A stretch of 6,580 bases of DNA from an uncultured Acidobacteriaceae bacterium (GCA_903842845.1 CAIMNN010000473.1:1-6580), one strand, 5' to 3'. Positions 1 through 6,580 are shown, counted from the stretch's first letter. A program made the numbers and translations. The notes: generated from the letters alone by a model not told the origin.

Positions 1-3000
1 AGGCCAATACCGATTCATCAGGCAACTTCTTCTTTGGCGGACTTCCACCAAGCTTGTTCAAGGTTCAGGTTTCGCATGAAGGATTCCAGACCAAGGTAAT
101 CGACAACCTGAAAATAATCGCCGACCAGGCGAACGGCCTGAACGTGAAGCTGGCAGTCGGCGGCGCAACGACCACTGTCACCGTCAACGCAGCAGACATG
201 CCGTTGATGGATACAGAAACAGCCAATATCGGTGCGACTATTTCGCAGAAAGATATCGCCAATCTGCCCAGCTTCGGCCGCGACGTTTTCCAACTGGTTC
301 AGTTGGCACCCGGCATGTTCGGTGACGGCGCGCGCTCCAGTGGCGGCAACACCAGCGTATTACCGGGCAGCCAGGACGGCGCACCGGGTGCCGCAAATGG
401 CATCTTCACAACAGAAAACGTTCCGCAAGTGCAAGGCAACGGCGGCAGAACAGATACCAACTCCATCACTATTGACGGCGTAGCCGTCACCTCAGTGACC
501 TGGGGCGGTGGTGCAGTCGTCACGCCGAACGAGGACACGGTCAAGGAGTTCAAGGTAGTATCGAACCCCTATGATGCTGAAGAAGGCCGTACCAGCGGCG
601 CGAGCATCAAGATCACCTCACAGAACGGCACCAATAATTTCCACGGCACAGCCTTCTTCAAGGCAGACCGTCCGGGCCTCAACGCCGCACCGCGCTGGGA
701 TCCTTATCAATCGGCACAGAATCCAAAAGCTGCTAATGCCGATAAGAACACGCAACGTTTCAACCAGATGGGTGGAACCCTAGGCGGGCCGATTCTTCAC
801 AATCATCTCTTTGCGTTCTTCGGCTATGAGACGATTCGCAATTCGAGCCCCGGCATCAGCACCGGATGGTATGAAACATCGGCATTTGAAGGTCTTGGAA
901 GCGGCAATGGCGGCCCGATTGCCAAGGCATTCCTTGGTTATTCAAAGAATGCTCCCACTTACGGCAAGGCAAAGCAGATCGATCAGGACTGCGGCGCAAC
1001 CAGCAGCGTAGGTCTTTTGCAGGGATACAACTGTAACTTCATTCAGGGTCAAGGACTGGCAGTTGGTAAGCCTGCCACCTATGGCGCTGGCGTGCAGGAT
1101 CCAGCCTTCTTTGGACAGTTGCAGGGACCTGGCGGCACGGCGTTTTATGCCATGGGTCTTGGTGGCGACGGATCAACAATTGATGCTCCTGCTGGCTGGG
1201 GAAACCCTGCGGGACAACAAATTGCGAATCCGGATAACATCGGTGATACGGCCTCTCTGGTCTTCTTGCAGACGTCCACACCTTCAAGCAACATCAACGT
1301 TCAGTACAACGGACGTGTTGATTGGCAGGCAACCAGCAAGGATCTGATCGCGGCTACGGTATACGATGTGCCGGTTACGAACACCTCGTACAGCAACGCT
1401 CGTGGTTACAGCCTGTTCCATCACAATCAGTTGAACTGGTCGCTAGGCGCGCTGTGGGATCACACCTTCAACAGCAACCTCATCAACCAGTTGCGTGCGG
1501 ATTATGCCGGCTGGTTGTGGAATGAGATCAAAAGCAATCCCGACATGCCTTATGGATTGCCTGATGACAACATCAGCAACTCGAACATAACCAGTGAGCT
1601 AGCCACCAGCACGCTGCCGAGTCCTTACCACAATGCAAATCCAAACGGCTTTGGCCCCAACATCGGTTCAGTCTTTGATCAGTGGACGCTGAACTTCAAG
1701 GATGTTGCGACCTGGTCGCACAAGACGCATAACATCAAGTTCGGCGGCAATGTGACACGGCTTGCTTACCTCGATGACATCACCTGGGGTGGCGGTTTTG
1801 TTCCCACGTACAACTTCAACAACATGTGGGACTTCCTGAACGACGCAGCGAACTCAGAGAATGGAACATTTGATCCGACAACGGGTCTTCTGAATATCTT
1901 CCGCAAAGATGACCGCCAGATGTATTACGGCTTCTTCGCACAGGATGACTGGAAGGTGAGGTCCAACCTGACTGTCAACATCGGTTTGCGTTGGGAGTAC
2001 TTCCCGGGTATGACCGATAAGGAAAACAATATTTCCAATGTTTACCTGGGAACTGGCGCCAACACACTCACTGATCTCAACCTGAAGATAGGCGGATCAA
2101 CCTGGAATGCCCAGAAGGGTAACTTTGCCCCTCAACTCGGATTCGCATGGAGCCCAACCAAGGAGCATGGAAGAGCAGTAATCCATGGTGGATTTGGTAT
2201 CGGCTTCAACGGACTTGAGATGGCGGTTTCTTCGAACAATCGTTTCAATCCTCCTTACGTGTTCCAGGGAACCACCCTGTTGCCAGTCGGTCTTGTTGGT
2301 TCCAACAACCCGCATCTTGAGTACGTTCAAGGCAGCGGTGCCATCAACGCGCCGAATTTGTTCCCGGCGAACACCAGCGTAATCTCACTGCCGAACTCAG
2401 CAAACTTGTTTGCGAATGCGGCGCAAAATGTCACTGCCAACCCGATCGATTATGCAACTCCTTACGTGTACCGCTATTCACTCGATGCCCAGTATGACCT
2501 TGGCCATCAGTGGGTGGCAACGTTGGGCTACCAGGGAAGCATGGGACGTCATCTGCCCATCATCAGCAACTTGCTGAACCTGCTTTCACCACAGTTGATC
2601 TCAGGTTCGGTACAAGCCAACCCACTCGTCAACGGCATCCAGTGGCAGTTCCCGGGCGCATCCTCCAGCTTCAATGCTTTGCTGGCTGAACTCAAGCACT
2701 CGATGGGACATGGGTTTGAATTGGACGCTCAGTATCGTTGGGCCAAGACGCTAGACAATGGCTCGCAGTCGAACGCGAACAACGATTACCAGTTCCTGCC
2801 CGGCTACAACTGGGGACCTGCTGTATTTGACTCACGCAATATGTTCAAGGTCTATGGATTGTGGGCTCCGACCATCTTCAGGGGTCAGAACACCATGTAC
2901 GAGAAGATCCTCGGTGGCTGGAATCTTGGTGGAATCATGAACTACCACTCGGGCTTCCCGCTGAATCCTGAGTACAACGGCATTGCCTGCAACGCTGTTT

Positions 3001-3491
3001 ACCAGGGTAGCTGCGGTGCTGGCGGCAATGGCAACCTGCGTCCTGCGTCTTATCTTGGCGGTGCAGGCCGGAGCCAGAGCACTGATGTGTTCAAGAAAGG
3101 CAACGGCAACTTCTCCAAGGGCGGCTCGGCGTACTTTACCCAGCCGACCGTGGTTCAAGGCCCGAGCTGGAATACCAGTGCAGGCCCATCAGGACCGTTT
3201 GCTCCAATCCCAACCGCTCCGGGAATCGGCCGCAATGCCTTTTACGGACCGCATTACTTTGACATCGACTTGTCGTTGACCAAGGCATTTGTTCTGCCTC
3301 AGATGAAGGTTTTGGGTGATAGTGCGCGTCTTGAAATCCGCGCCAATGCATTCAACGTCTTCAACAAGTTGAACCTCAACAACAACGGCATCGACCAGGG
3401 TATCGGTGACGGTTCCTTTGGCAGAGTTACCAGCAGCGGCGGTGTCATGGGTGGCCGTAACGTTGAACTCGAAGCCCACTTCAAGTTCTAA
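1..3491 (+). CDS. TonB-dependent receptor, Oar-like, with N-terminal carboxypeptidase-regulatory-like domain (5' partial)
   Basis: This is an outer-membrane TonB-dependent transporter or receptor. The first full codon is at 3 and the frame has no stop back to base 1, so the gene starts outside the window; the TTG at 54 is internal. 1162 residues are visible. Residues 1-40 (TDSSGNFFFGGLPP, then a GFQ turn) are the end of a carboxypeptidase-regulatory-like beta-sandwich. The plug spans about nt 195-690: GATISQKDIANLP near 230, TIDGVAV near 470, and VKEFKVVSNPYDAEEGR followed by GASIKITSQNGTNNFHG at 540-650. The rest is a beta-barrel rich in Gly, Asn and aromatics, with strand signatures such as FFAQDDWKV (~1932) and LGFAWSP (~2138). 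The protein ends in HFKF, the terminal Phe expected for BAM-dependent insertion. Signal peptide and any TonB box would lie upstream. Only four Cys are visible, in two close pairs (codons 990/1032 and 2988/3012). Substrate is unknown; family membership is very secure. Confidence 0.95.
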   Translation, partial: ANTDSSGNFFFGGLPPSLFKVQVSHEGFQTKVIDNLKIIADQANGLNVKLAVGGATTTVTVNAADMPLMDTETANIGATISQKDIANLPSFGRDVFQLVQLAPGMFGDGARSSGGNTSVLPGSQDGAPGAANGIFTTENVPQVQGNGGRTDTNSITIDGVAVTSVTWGGGAVVTPNEDTVKEFKVVSNPYDAEEGRTSGASIKITSQNGTNNFHGTAFFKADRPGLNAAPRWDPYQSAQNPKAANADKNTQRFNQMGGTLGGPILHNHLFAFFGYETIRNSSPGISTGWYETSAFEGLGSGNGGPIAKAFLGYSKNAPTYGKAKQIDQDCGATSSVGLLQGYNCNFIQGQGLAVGKPATYGAGVQDPAFFGQLQGPGGTAFYAMGLGGDGSTIDAPAGWGNPAGQQIANPDNIGDTASLVFLQTSTPSSNINVQYNGRVDWQATSKDLIAATVYDVPVTNTSYSNARGYSLFHHNQLNWSLGALWDHTFNSNLINQLRADYAGWLWNEIKSNPDMPYGLPDDNISNSNITSELATSTLPSPYHNANPNGFGPNIGSVFDQWTLNFKDVATWSHKTHNIKFGGNVTRLAYLDDITWGGGFVPTYNFNNMWDFLNDAANSENGTFDPTTGLLNIFRKDDRQMYYGFFAQDDWKVRSNLTVNIGLRWEYFPGMTDKENNISNVYLGTGANTLTDLNLKIGGSTWNAQKGNFAPQLGFAWSPTKEHGRAVIHGGFGIGFNGLEMAVSSNNRFNPPYVFQGTTLLPVGLVGSNNPHLEYVQGSGAINAPNLFPANTSVISLPNSANLFANAAQNVTANPIDYATPYVYRYSLDAQYDLGHQWVATLGYQGSMGRHLPIISNLLNLLSPQLISGSVQANPLVNGIQWQFPGASSSFNALLAELKHSMGHGFELDAQYRWAKTLDNGSQSNANNDYQFLPGYNWGPAVFDSRNMFKVYGLWAPTIFRGQNTMYEKILGGWNLGGIMNYHSGFPLNPEYNGIACNAVYQGSCGAGGNGNLRPASYLGGAGRSQSTDVFKKGNGNFSKGGSAYFTQPTVVQGPSWNTSAGPSGPFAPIPTAPGIGRNAFYGPHYFDIDLSLTKAFVLPQMKVLGDSARLEIRANAFNVFNKLNLNNNGIDQGIGDGSFGRVTSSGGVMGGRNVELEAHFKF

Positions 3492-3500
3492 GCTTGAAGT
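3478..3500 (+). repeat. 8-bp perfect inverted repeat straddling the receptor stop codon
   Basis: ACTTCAAG (3478-3485) is exactly complementary to CTTGAAGT (3493-3500), leaving a 7-base loop that contains the TAA stop at 3489-3491. In RNA this would be a hairpin formed partly by the last sense codons of the receptor gene. No T-rich tract follows directly, so alone it is not a typical terminator. It may protect the mRNA 3' end or be coincidental; the left arm is constrained by the coding sequence for the barrel's last strand. Confidence 0.55.
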
Positions 3501-3513
3501 CTAAACAAGTCGT

Positions 3514-3537
3514 CCCGGGCCCCGCGAAGGGCCCGGG
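3514..3537 (+). repeat. GC-only 9-bp hairpin downstream of the receptor gene
   Basis: CCCGGGCCC (3514-3522) pairs perfectly with GGGCCCGGG (3529-3537) around a 6-base loop CGCGAA. All nine pairs are G-C, so the stem should be extremely stable. It lies 22 bases after the stop codon. It is followed by GGGTCCCC and not by a U-run, so it does not fit an intrinsic terminator by itself. It could pause RNA polymerase or block 3' exonucleases as part of the structured end that continues to 3610. Because the stem is palindromic it reads alike on both strands. Confidence 0.7.
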
Positions 3538-3562
3538 GGGTCCCCTGAAAGTTGAGACTTTT

Positions 3563-3610
3563 TCCGTCAGCAAGGCACCACCGCAAGGCGGTGCCAGGCT
3601 GGCGGATTTT
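3563..3610 (+). terminator. Probable Rho-independent terminator of the receptor gene
   Basis: A long two-part stem is visible. The outer arms CCGTCAGC (3564-3571) and GCTGGCGG (3598-3605) pair over eight positions with one U-G wobble; T3563 and A3606 can add a ninth pair. After a 2x2 internal loop (AA/AG), the inner arms GGCACCACC (3574-3582) and GGCGGTGCC (3587-3595) pair with one A-C mismatch and close on a GCAA (GNRA-type) tetraloop. TTTTCTTGTT follows at once (3607-3616). The wobble pair and the T-tract both favour the + strand: on the opposite strand the wobble becomes an A-C mismatch and the stem would be followed by A's. Position, 71 bases after the receptor stop, fits termination of that transcript. 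Folding was done by eye. Confidence 0.72.
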
Positions 3611-3636
3611 CTTGTTAGAGTGAAAGTAGATATATT
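3608..3636 (+). promoter_or_regulatory. Weak candidate promoter for the TPR-CRTAC1 gene pair
   Basis: TATATT at 3631-3636 matches the sigma-70 -10 consensus at five of six positions and sits in the only AT-rich part of the spacer, 39 bases before the TPR start codon. A -35 at the ideal 17-base spacing would be TTTCTT (3608-3613), which matches poorly. The better-looking TTGTTA (3612-3617) is only 13 bases away, which is too close. The main argument is contextual: a probable terminator lies just upstream, so a new start of transcription is expected here. This is a low-confidence placement. Confidence 0.22.
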
Positions 3637-3675
3637 TTCCGCATCCAGAGTTTTGGTGGCGTCGGGGTCAGAGCG

Positions 3676-4899
3676 ATGAAGTTGAATCTCAGTTTTGTAT
3701 TCCCTGTTGCAGCGCTGCTGCTGCTCTCTGCGCTTTTTAACTGCACACTTGACGCTCAAACACATACTCAAAGTTCCGGTTCAGCGCCGGTCCACAAAAG
3801 CTCTGGCGCAAGTTTTGACACGCTATCGAAACAAGCTGATGCTGCGCGCGACGCCGAGAAGCTGGACGAAGCAGCCAAGCTTTATCGCAAGGCGCTCGCG
3901 CTGAAGCCAGATTGGAAAGAGGGCTGGTGGTCGCTGGGCACGATCGACTATGACAGCAACCGGTACGCCGAGGGCATGGAGGATTTTCGTCATCTGCTGC
4001 GGCTTGCGCCCACCGATGGCACAACCAATTTGATGCTCGGGCTTTGCGAGTACGAGGTGGGGCAATACAAAGAATCGGAAAAGCATTTGGCAGCGGCGTG
4101 GAAGCTGGGCATTCAGGATGCGGCTGAGATGGAGCCGCTGCTGCTCTATCACCAGGTGCTGCTCCAGTTGCGCGAAAGGCATTTTGAAGCAGCGCTGGAC
4201 ATTGTGAACCAGATGCTGCGCAAAGGATTTCACAATCGCGATGTGGATGTGGCCTGCGGCATGGGCGTGCTGCGCATAACGCCGGAAGAACTGCCGGCCG
4301 CGGGGACTGATGCCAACGCGGTGATTCAACGCATCGGCTACGCGCAGGCGGCTGACAGCATTGAGTCCCACGAACGCGCGCGGCAGCTTTTTCAGCAGGC
4401 GGTTGACGCGTCGCCGGATTTTCCGAATATCCACAATGCTTACGGACGCTTCCTGATGGGCATCAATGAATCCGCGGCTGCGCAGGCTGAGTTTAAAGAG
4501 CAGCTCAAAAGAGATCCGAAAAATTACAACGCGATGCTCAAGCTGGCCGTGCTGGATTATCACGTGGATTCAGCGGCGGGCGTGCCGTACGTTGAAGAGG
4601 CGCTGAAGTACGTGCCCAAGTCGCCATTCGCGCATTATCTGCTTGGCATACTCACGCTTGAAGCCGGCGACGTAGACCGCGCAGTCAAGGAGTTGGAGAT
4701 TGCGCGCAAGATGCTGCCCAAGGAGTCGAAGTTCGCCTTTGCACTTGCCAATGCTTACAACAAAGCCGGCCGCAGGGAAGATTCACTGCGCGAGCGGCAG
4801 GCATTCATTCAGCTCAAGGCCGCGGAGAAAGTGGACGGCAGCCAGACCGACAACGACGTGAAGGATAATCCCTCACTGCAAAAGGGAAGCGAGCAGTAG
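3676..4899 (+). CDS. Exported tetratricopeptide-repeat (TPR) protein
   Basis: A 407-residue secreted helical repeat protein, probably a periplasmic or envelope scaffold. The N-terminus is a signal peptide: Lys2, then a hydrophobic core at about residues 7-21 (FVFPVAALLLLSALF), with likely cleavage at LDA|QTH after residue 27. Cys23 is preceded by LFN and does not form a lipobox, so lipidation is unlikely. Residues 30-46 are a Ser-rich linker. TPR-like helix pairs are readable at about 50-80 (KLDEAAKLYRKALALKPD is canonical), 84-113, 117-145, 154-183, 221-249, 251-283, 285-315, 318-349 and 352-382. A non-TPR segment at 184-215 splits the array into two superhelices. The tail after 383 is polar and probably disordered. 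The ATG at 3676 is preferred because the signal peptide begins there; the ribosome site is weak (GGGG at 3664-3667, 8 bases upstream). The next gene follows after 3 bases, which implies co-transcription. The binding partner is unknown, and no catalytic motif is seen. Confidence 0.9.
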   Translation: MKLNLSFVFPVAALLLLSALFNCTLDAQTHTQSSGSAPVHKSSGASFDTLSKQADAARDAEKLDEAAKLYRKALALKPDWKEGWWSLGTIDYDSNRYAEGMEDFRHLLRLAPTDGTTNLMLGLCEYEVGQYKESEKHLAAAWKLGIQDAAEMEPLLLYHQVLLQLRERHFEAALDIVNQMLRKGFHNRDVDVACGMGVLRITPEELPAAGTDANAVIQRIGYAQAADSIESHERARQLFQQAVDASPDFPNIHNAYGRFLMGINESAAAQAEFKEQLKRDPKNYNAMLKLAVLDYHVDSAAGVPYVEEALKYVPKSPFAHYLLGILTLEAGDVDRAVKELEIARKMLPKESKFAFALANAYNKAGRREDSLRERQAFIQLKAAEKVDGSQTDNDVKDNPSLQKGSEQ

Positions 4900-4902
4900 A
4901 TC

Positions 4903-6580
4903 ATGATTGATTCGGTTCGCACAGAGTTGCAGAGTGTGCCGGCGCTGAACTACTTCGCGGCTTGCAAGCTCATTGTTGGCGCAACTGTTTTGATGTTGGC
5001 TGCGGCAACAACCAATGCGCAGAGTTCCGCAACGCCCACGCCGCAGAATTCCAACGATGCAGGCCGCATTCAGTTTGAAGAGATAGCCACAAAGTCGGGA
5101 CTGCATTATGTGACCGCAACTGACAATACTGTAAACAAGAATCAGCCGCAAACCATGGTTGCCGGTGTCGCGTTGCTGGATTATGACGGCGATGGTTATC
5201 TCGACATCTATTTGGTTGGCGGCGCGTCGATTCCGTCTCTCATCAAGGATTCGCCTGTATATTGGAATCGTTTGTTTCATAACAATCATGACGACACATT
5301 TACCGACGTGACAGAGAAGGCGGGCGTTGCCGGCGCGGGTTACGGCAGCGGCGTTGCGGTGGGCGACTACGACAATGATGGCTGGCCGGATATCTTCCTC
5401 GCCAATGTGACCGGCAATCAGCTCTTCCACAACAACGGCGACGGGACGTTTACCGACGTAACTGAAAAGGCGGGCCTATCCGGTGCAAAACTGAACGGAA
5501 AGAAAATGTGGTCGGTAGGCGCTGGATGGTTTGACTATAACAACGATGGATTGCTCGACCTATTCGTTGTGAACTACTGCAAGTGGGAGCCGAACAAGGA
5601 CCCCAAGTGCATGTTGAAGGATGGCGTCAGAGGTTTCTGTCATCCCAAGCTCTACGAGCCGCTGCATAGCACGCTCTATCGCAACAACGGCGACGGTACG
5701 TTCACGGATGTCTCGGACGAGATGGGCATTTCGAAGTTCATGGGCAAGGGGATGGGTGTGACCTTTGCTGACCTTGACGGCGATGGCTACCTGAGCGCAT
5801 TTGTAACGAATGACACCACGCCGAATTTTCTGTTTCACAATCTGCACGGCAAAAAATTTGAAGAGATAGGCGTGCTCGCCGGAGTGGCGTACTCGGGCGA
5901 TGGCGAAGCTCTCTCCAGCATGGGTGCGGATTTCAAAGATGTGAACAACGACGGATTGCCGGACATGTGGTACACGGCGGTCGACCGCGAAGAGTTTCCG
6001 CTGATGATCAATACCGGCAAGCACGACTTTATGGATATGACAGTGCCCAATGGCCTGGCCAAGACAACCGATATGTCCGGTTGGGGGAACGGGATATTCG
6101 ACTTTGACAATGATGGATGGAAGGACCTTTTCGTAGCGCGCGCCAACGTGATGGACAACATCAGCGAGTCAATCCCCGCGCGCCGTTACCCGGAGCCGAA
6201 CACTATCTTTCGCAATCTGGGCAAAGGAAGATTTGCTGACGTGAGCGCAACGGCCGGTGCGGACATGCAGAAGGAAGCGGCGCATCGTGGAGTTGCGTTT
6301 GGCGACCTGGACAATGACGGACGCATCGATATGGTTGTCTCCGTGCTGAACGGCCCGGCAGAACTGCTGCACAATATCTCAGAGACCGGCAACCATTGGA
6401 TACTGCTGAAGCTGGTGGGCACGAAGAGCAATCGAATGGGAATCGGCGCGCAGATCAAGCTCATGGCCGCGGATGGCACCACGCAATGGAATGAAGTGAC
6501 CACCGTTGTTGGCTACGCGTCGTCGAGCGACCCGCGCGTTCATTTTGGATTGGGAAAGAACAAAACCATTAGAGAGATAG
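4903..6580 (+). CDS. CRTAC1-like FG-GAP/VCBS propeller protein with C-terminal ASPIC/UnbV domain (3' partial)
   Basis: An exported calcium-binding-type beta-propeller protein; 559 codons are visible and the frame runs off the right edge without a stop. The start is ATG 4903, 3 bases after the TPR stop. A signal peptide follows a rather long n-region: hydrophobic core about residues 23-37, likely cleavage TNA|QSS after residue 39. Seven FG-GAP/VCBS Asp-loop motifs of the form DxxxDG occur at residues 93, 155, 211, 290, 346, 400 and 468 (for example DYDGDGYLD, DYDNDGWPD, DFDNDGWKD), consistent with seven blades. The phrase HNNGDGTFTDVTEKAG recurs in variants near 126, 176 and 259. From about residue 497 the sequence (NHWILLKLVG, then GIGAQIKL and SSDPRVHFGLG) is an ASPIC/UnbV domain, and only its last part is missing. 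Three Cys (226, 236, 246) lie in an inter-blade insertion. The fourth Asp loop ends in Ser298 where the others have Asp. The best ribosome-site match, AGGGA at 4883-4887, is 15 bases from the ATG, so translational coupling to the TPR gene is likely. Ligand is unknown. Confidence 0.94.
   Translation, partial: MIDSVRTELQSVPALNYFAACKLIVGATVLMLAAATTNAQSSATPTPQNSNDAGRIQFEEIATKSGLHYVTATDNTVNKNQPQTMVAGVALLDYDGDGYLDIYLVGGASIPSLIKDSPVYWNRLFHNNHDDTFTDVTEKAGVAGAGYGSGVAVGDYDNDGWPDIFLANVTGNQLFHNNGDGTFTDVTEKAGLSGAKLNGKKMWSVGAGWFDYNNDGLLDLFVVNYCKWEPNKDPKCMLKDGVRGFCHPKLYEPLHSTLYRNNGDGTFTDVSDEMGISKFMGKGMGVTFADLDGDGYLSAFVTNDTTPNFLFHNLHGKKFEEIGVLAGVAYSGDGEALSSMGADFKDVNNDGLPDMWYTAVDREEFPLMINTGKHDFMDMTVPNGLAKTTDMSGWGNGIFDFDNDGWKDLFVARANVMDNISESIPARRYPEPNTIFRNLGKGRFADVSATAGADMQKEAAHRGVAFGDLDNDGRIDMVVSVLNGPAELLHNISETGNHWILLKLVGTKSNRMGIGAQIKLMAADGTTQWNEVTTVVGYASSSDPRVHFGLGKNKTIREI
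5272..5736 (+). repeat. Protein-level blade repeats in the CRTAC1-like gene
   Basis: Copies encoded at 5272-5337 and 5422-5487 share 18 of 22 residues (LFHNN, one to three changed positions, TFTDVTEKAG, then GA), 50 residues apart. A third, more diverged copy lies at about 5674-5736 (LYRNNGDGTFTDVSDEMG). The DNA is less conserved than the protein, with synonymous changes such as GTGACAGAGAAG versus GTAACTGAAAAG, so these are old propeller-blade duplications under selection and not a recent DNA repeat. Confidence 0.8.

Noticed and set aside
54..56. TTG at 54 as the start of the receptor gene.
   Set aside because: Upstream codons from position 3 encode the conserved end of a carboxypeptidase-regulatory-like domain (DSSGNFFFGGLPP), and no signal peptide follows the TTG, so the gene begins beyond the left edge.
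3494..3679. 61-codon + strand frame (TTG start) filling the spacer and ending in an ATGA overlap with the TPR start codon; a shorter version could start at GTG 3620.
   Set aside because: It runs through the hairpins and terminator, has no ribosome site, and its composition simply reflects the palindromic GC sequence. The ATGA overlap is a single chance-level coincidence; conservation in relatives would be needed to revive it as a leader peptide.
3741..3746. Cys23 of the TPR protein as a lipoprotein attachment site.
   Set aside because: The preceding residues are Leu-Phe-Asn; a lipobox needs a small residue (Gly, Ala or Ser) directly before the Cys. The LDA|Q site fits ordinary signal peptidase better.
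3823..4563. 246-codon open frame on the - strand opposite the TPR gene.
   Set aside because: The + strand has a convincing signal peptide and TPR periodicity. The antisense product is rich in Arg, His and Leu with no recognisable domain, as expected from the complement of a GC-rich coding sequence.
4873..5430. 185-codon open frame on the - strand across the TPR/CRTAC1 junction.
   Set aside because: It lies opposite the signal peptide and first two Asp loops of the CRTAC1-like gene, which are clearly coding on the + strand; no domain is recognisable in the antisense product.
5560..6024. 154-codon open frame on the - strand opposite the propeller region.
   Set aside because: Shadow of the CRTAC1-like gene; GTC/ATC-rich complement of repeated Asp and Asn codons gives a false hydrophobic frame.

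Overview
The window looks like a piece of an Acidobacteriota (Terriglobia-type) chromosome. The clue is the gene content rather than any marker gene: a very large Oar-like TonB-dependent receptor that begins with a carboxypeptidase-regulatory-like domain, followed by an exported TPR protein and a CRTAC1-type FG-GAP/VCBS protein ending in an ASPIC/UnbV domain. These three families are strongly expanded in that phylum. The taxonomic call is an inference. All three genes lie on the + strand, and both outer genes are cut by the window edges.

Layout: (1) 1-3491 is the 3' part of the TonB-dependent receptor: the tail of the N-terminal regulatory domain, the plug, and a complete outer-membrane barrel ending in Phe. 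The reading frame is open to base 1, so the true start lies upstream. (2) 3478-3675 is a structured 3' end and intergenic spacer. An 8-bp inverted repeat straddles the stop codon, a 9-bp GC-only hairpin follows, and then a long two-part hairpin with a GCAA loop is followed by a T-rich tract, a likely intrinsic terminator. The remaining ~65 bases must hold whatever promoter serves the next gene. (3) 3676-4899 encodes a 407-residue secreted TPR protein. (4) 4903-6580 encodes the first 559 residues of the CRTAC1-like protein, starting 3 bases after the TPR stop codon. It remains open at the right edge, inside the ASPIC/UnbV domain.

Reading of the whole: the receptor appears to be its own transcription unit, terminated by the hairpin at 3563-3610. 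The TPR and CRTAC1-like genes form a tightly coupled pair. All three products are envelope or exported proteins: an outer-membrane transporter or surface receptor, a helical scaffold, and a calcium-binding propeller. A shared role in capturing or handling an extracellular substrate is plausible but is not shown by the sequence. No mobile element, CRISPR array, tRNA or rRNA was seen.
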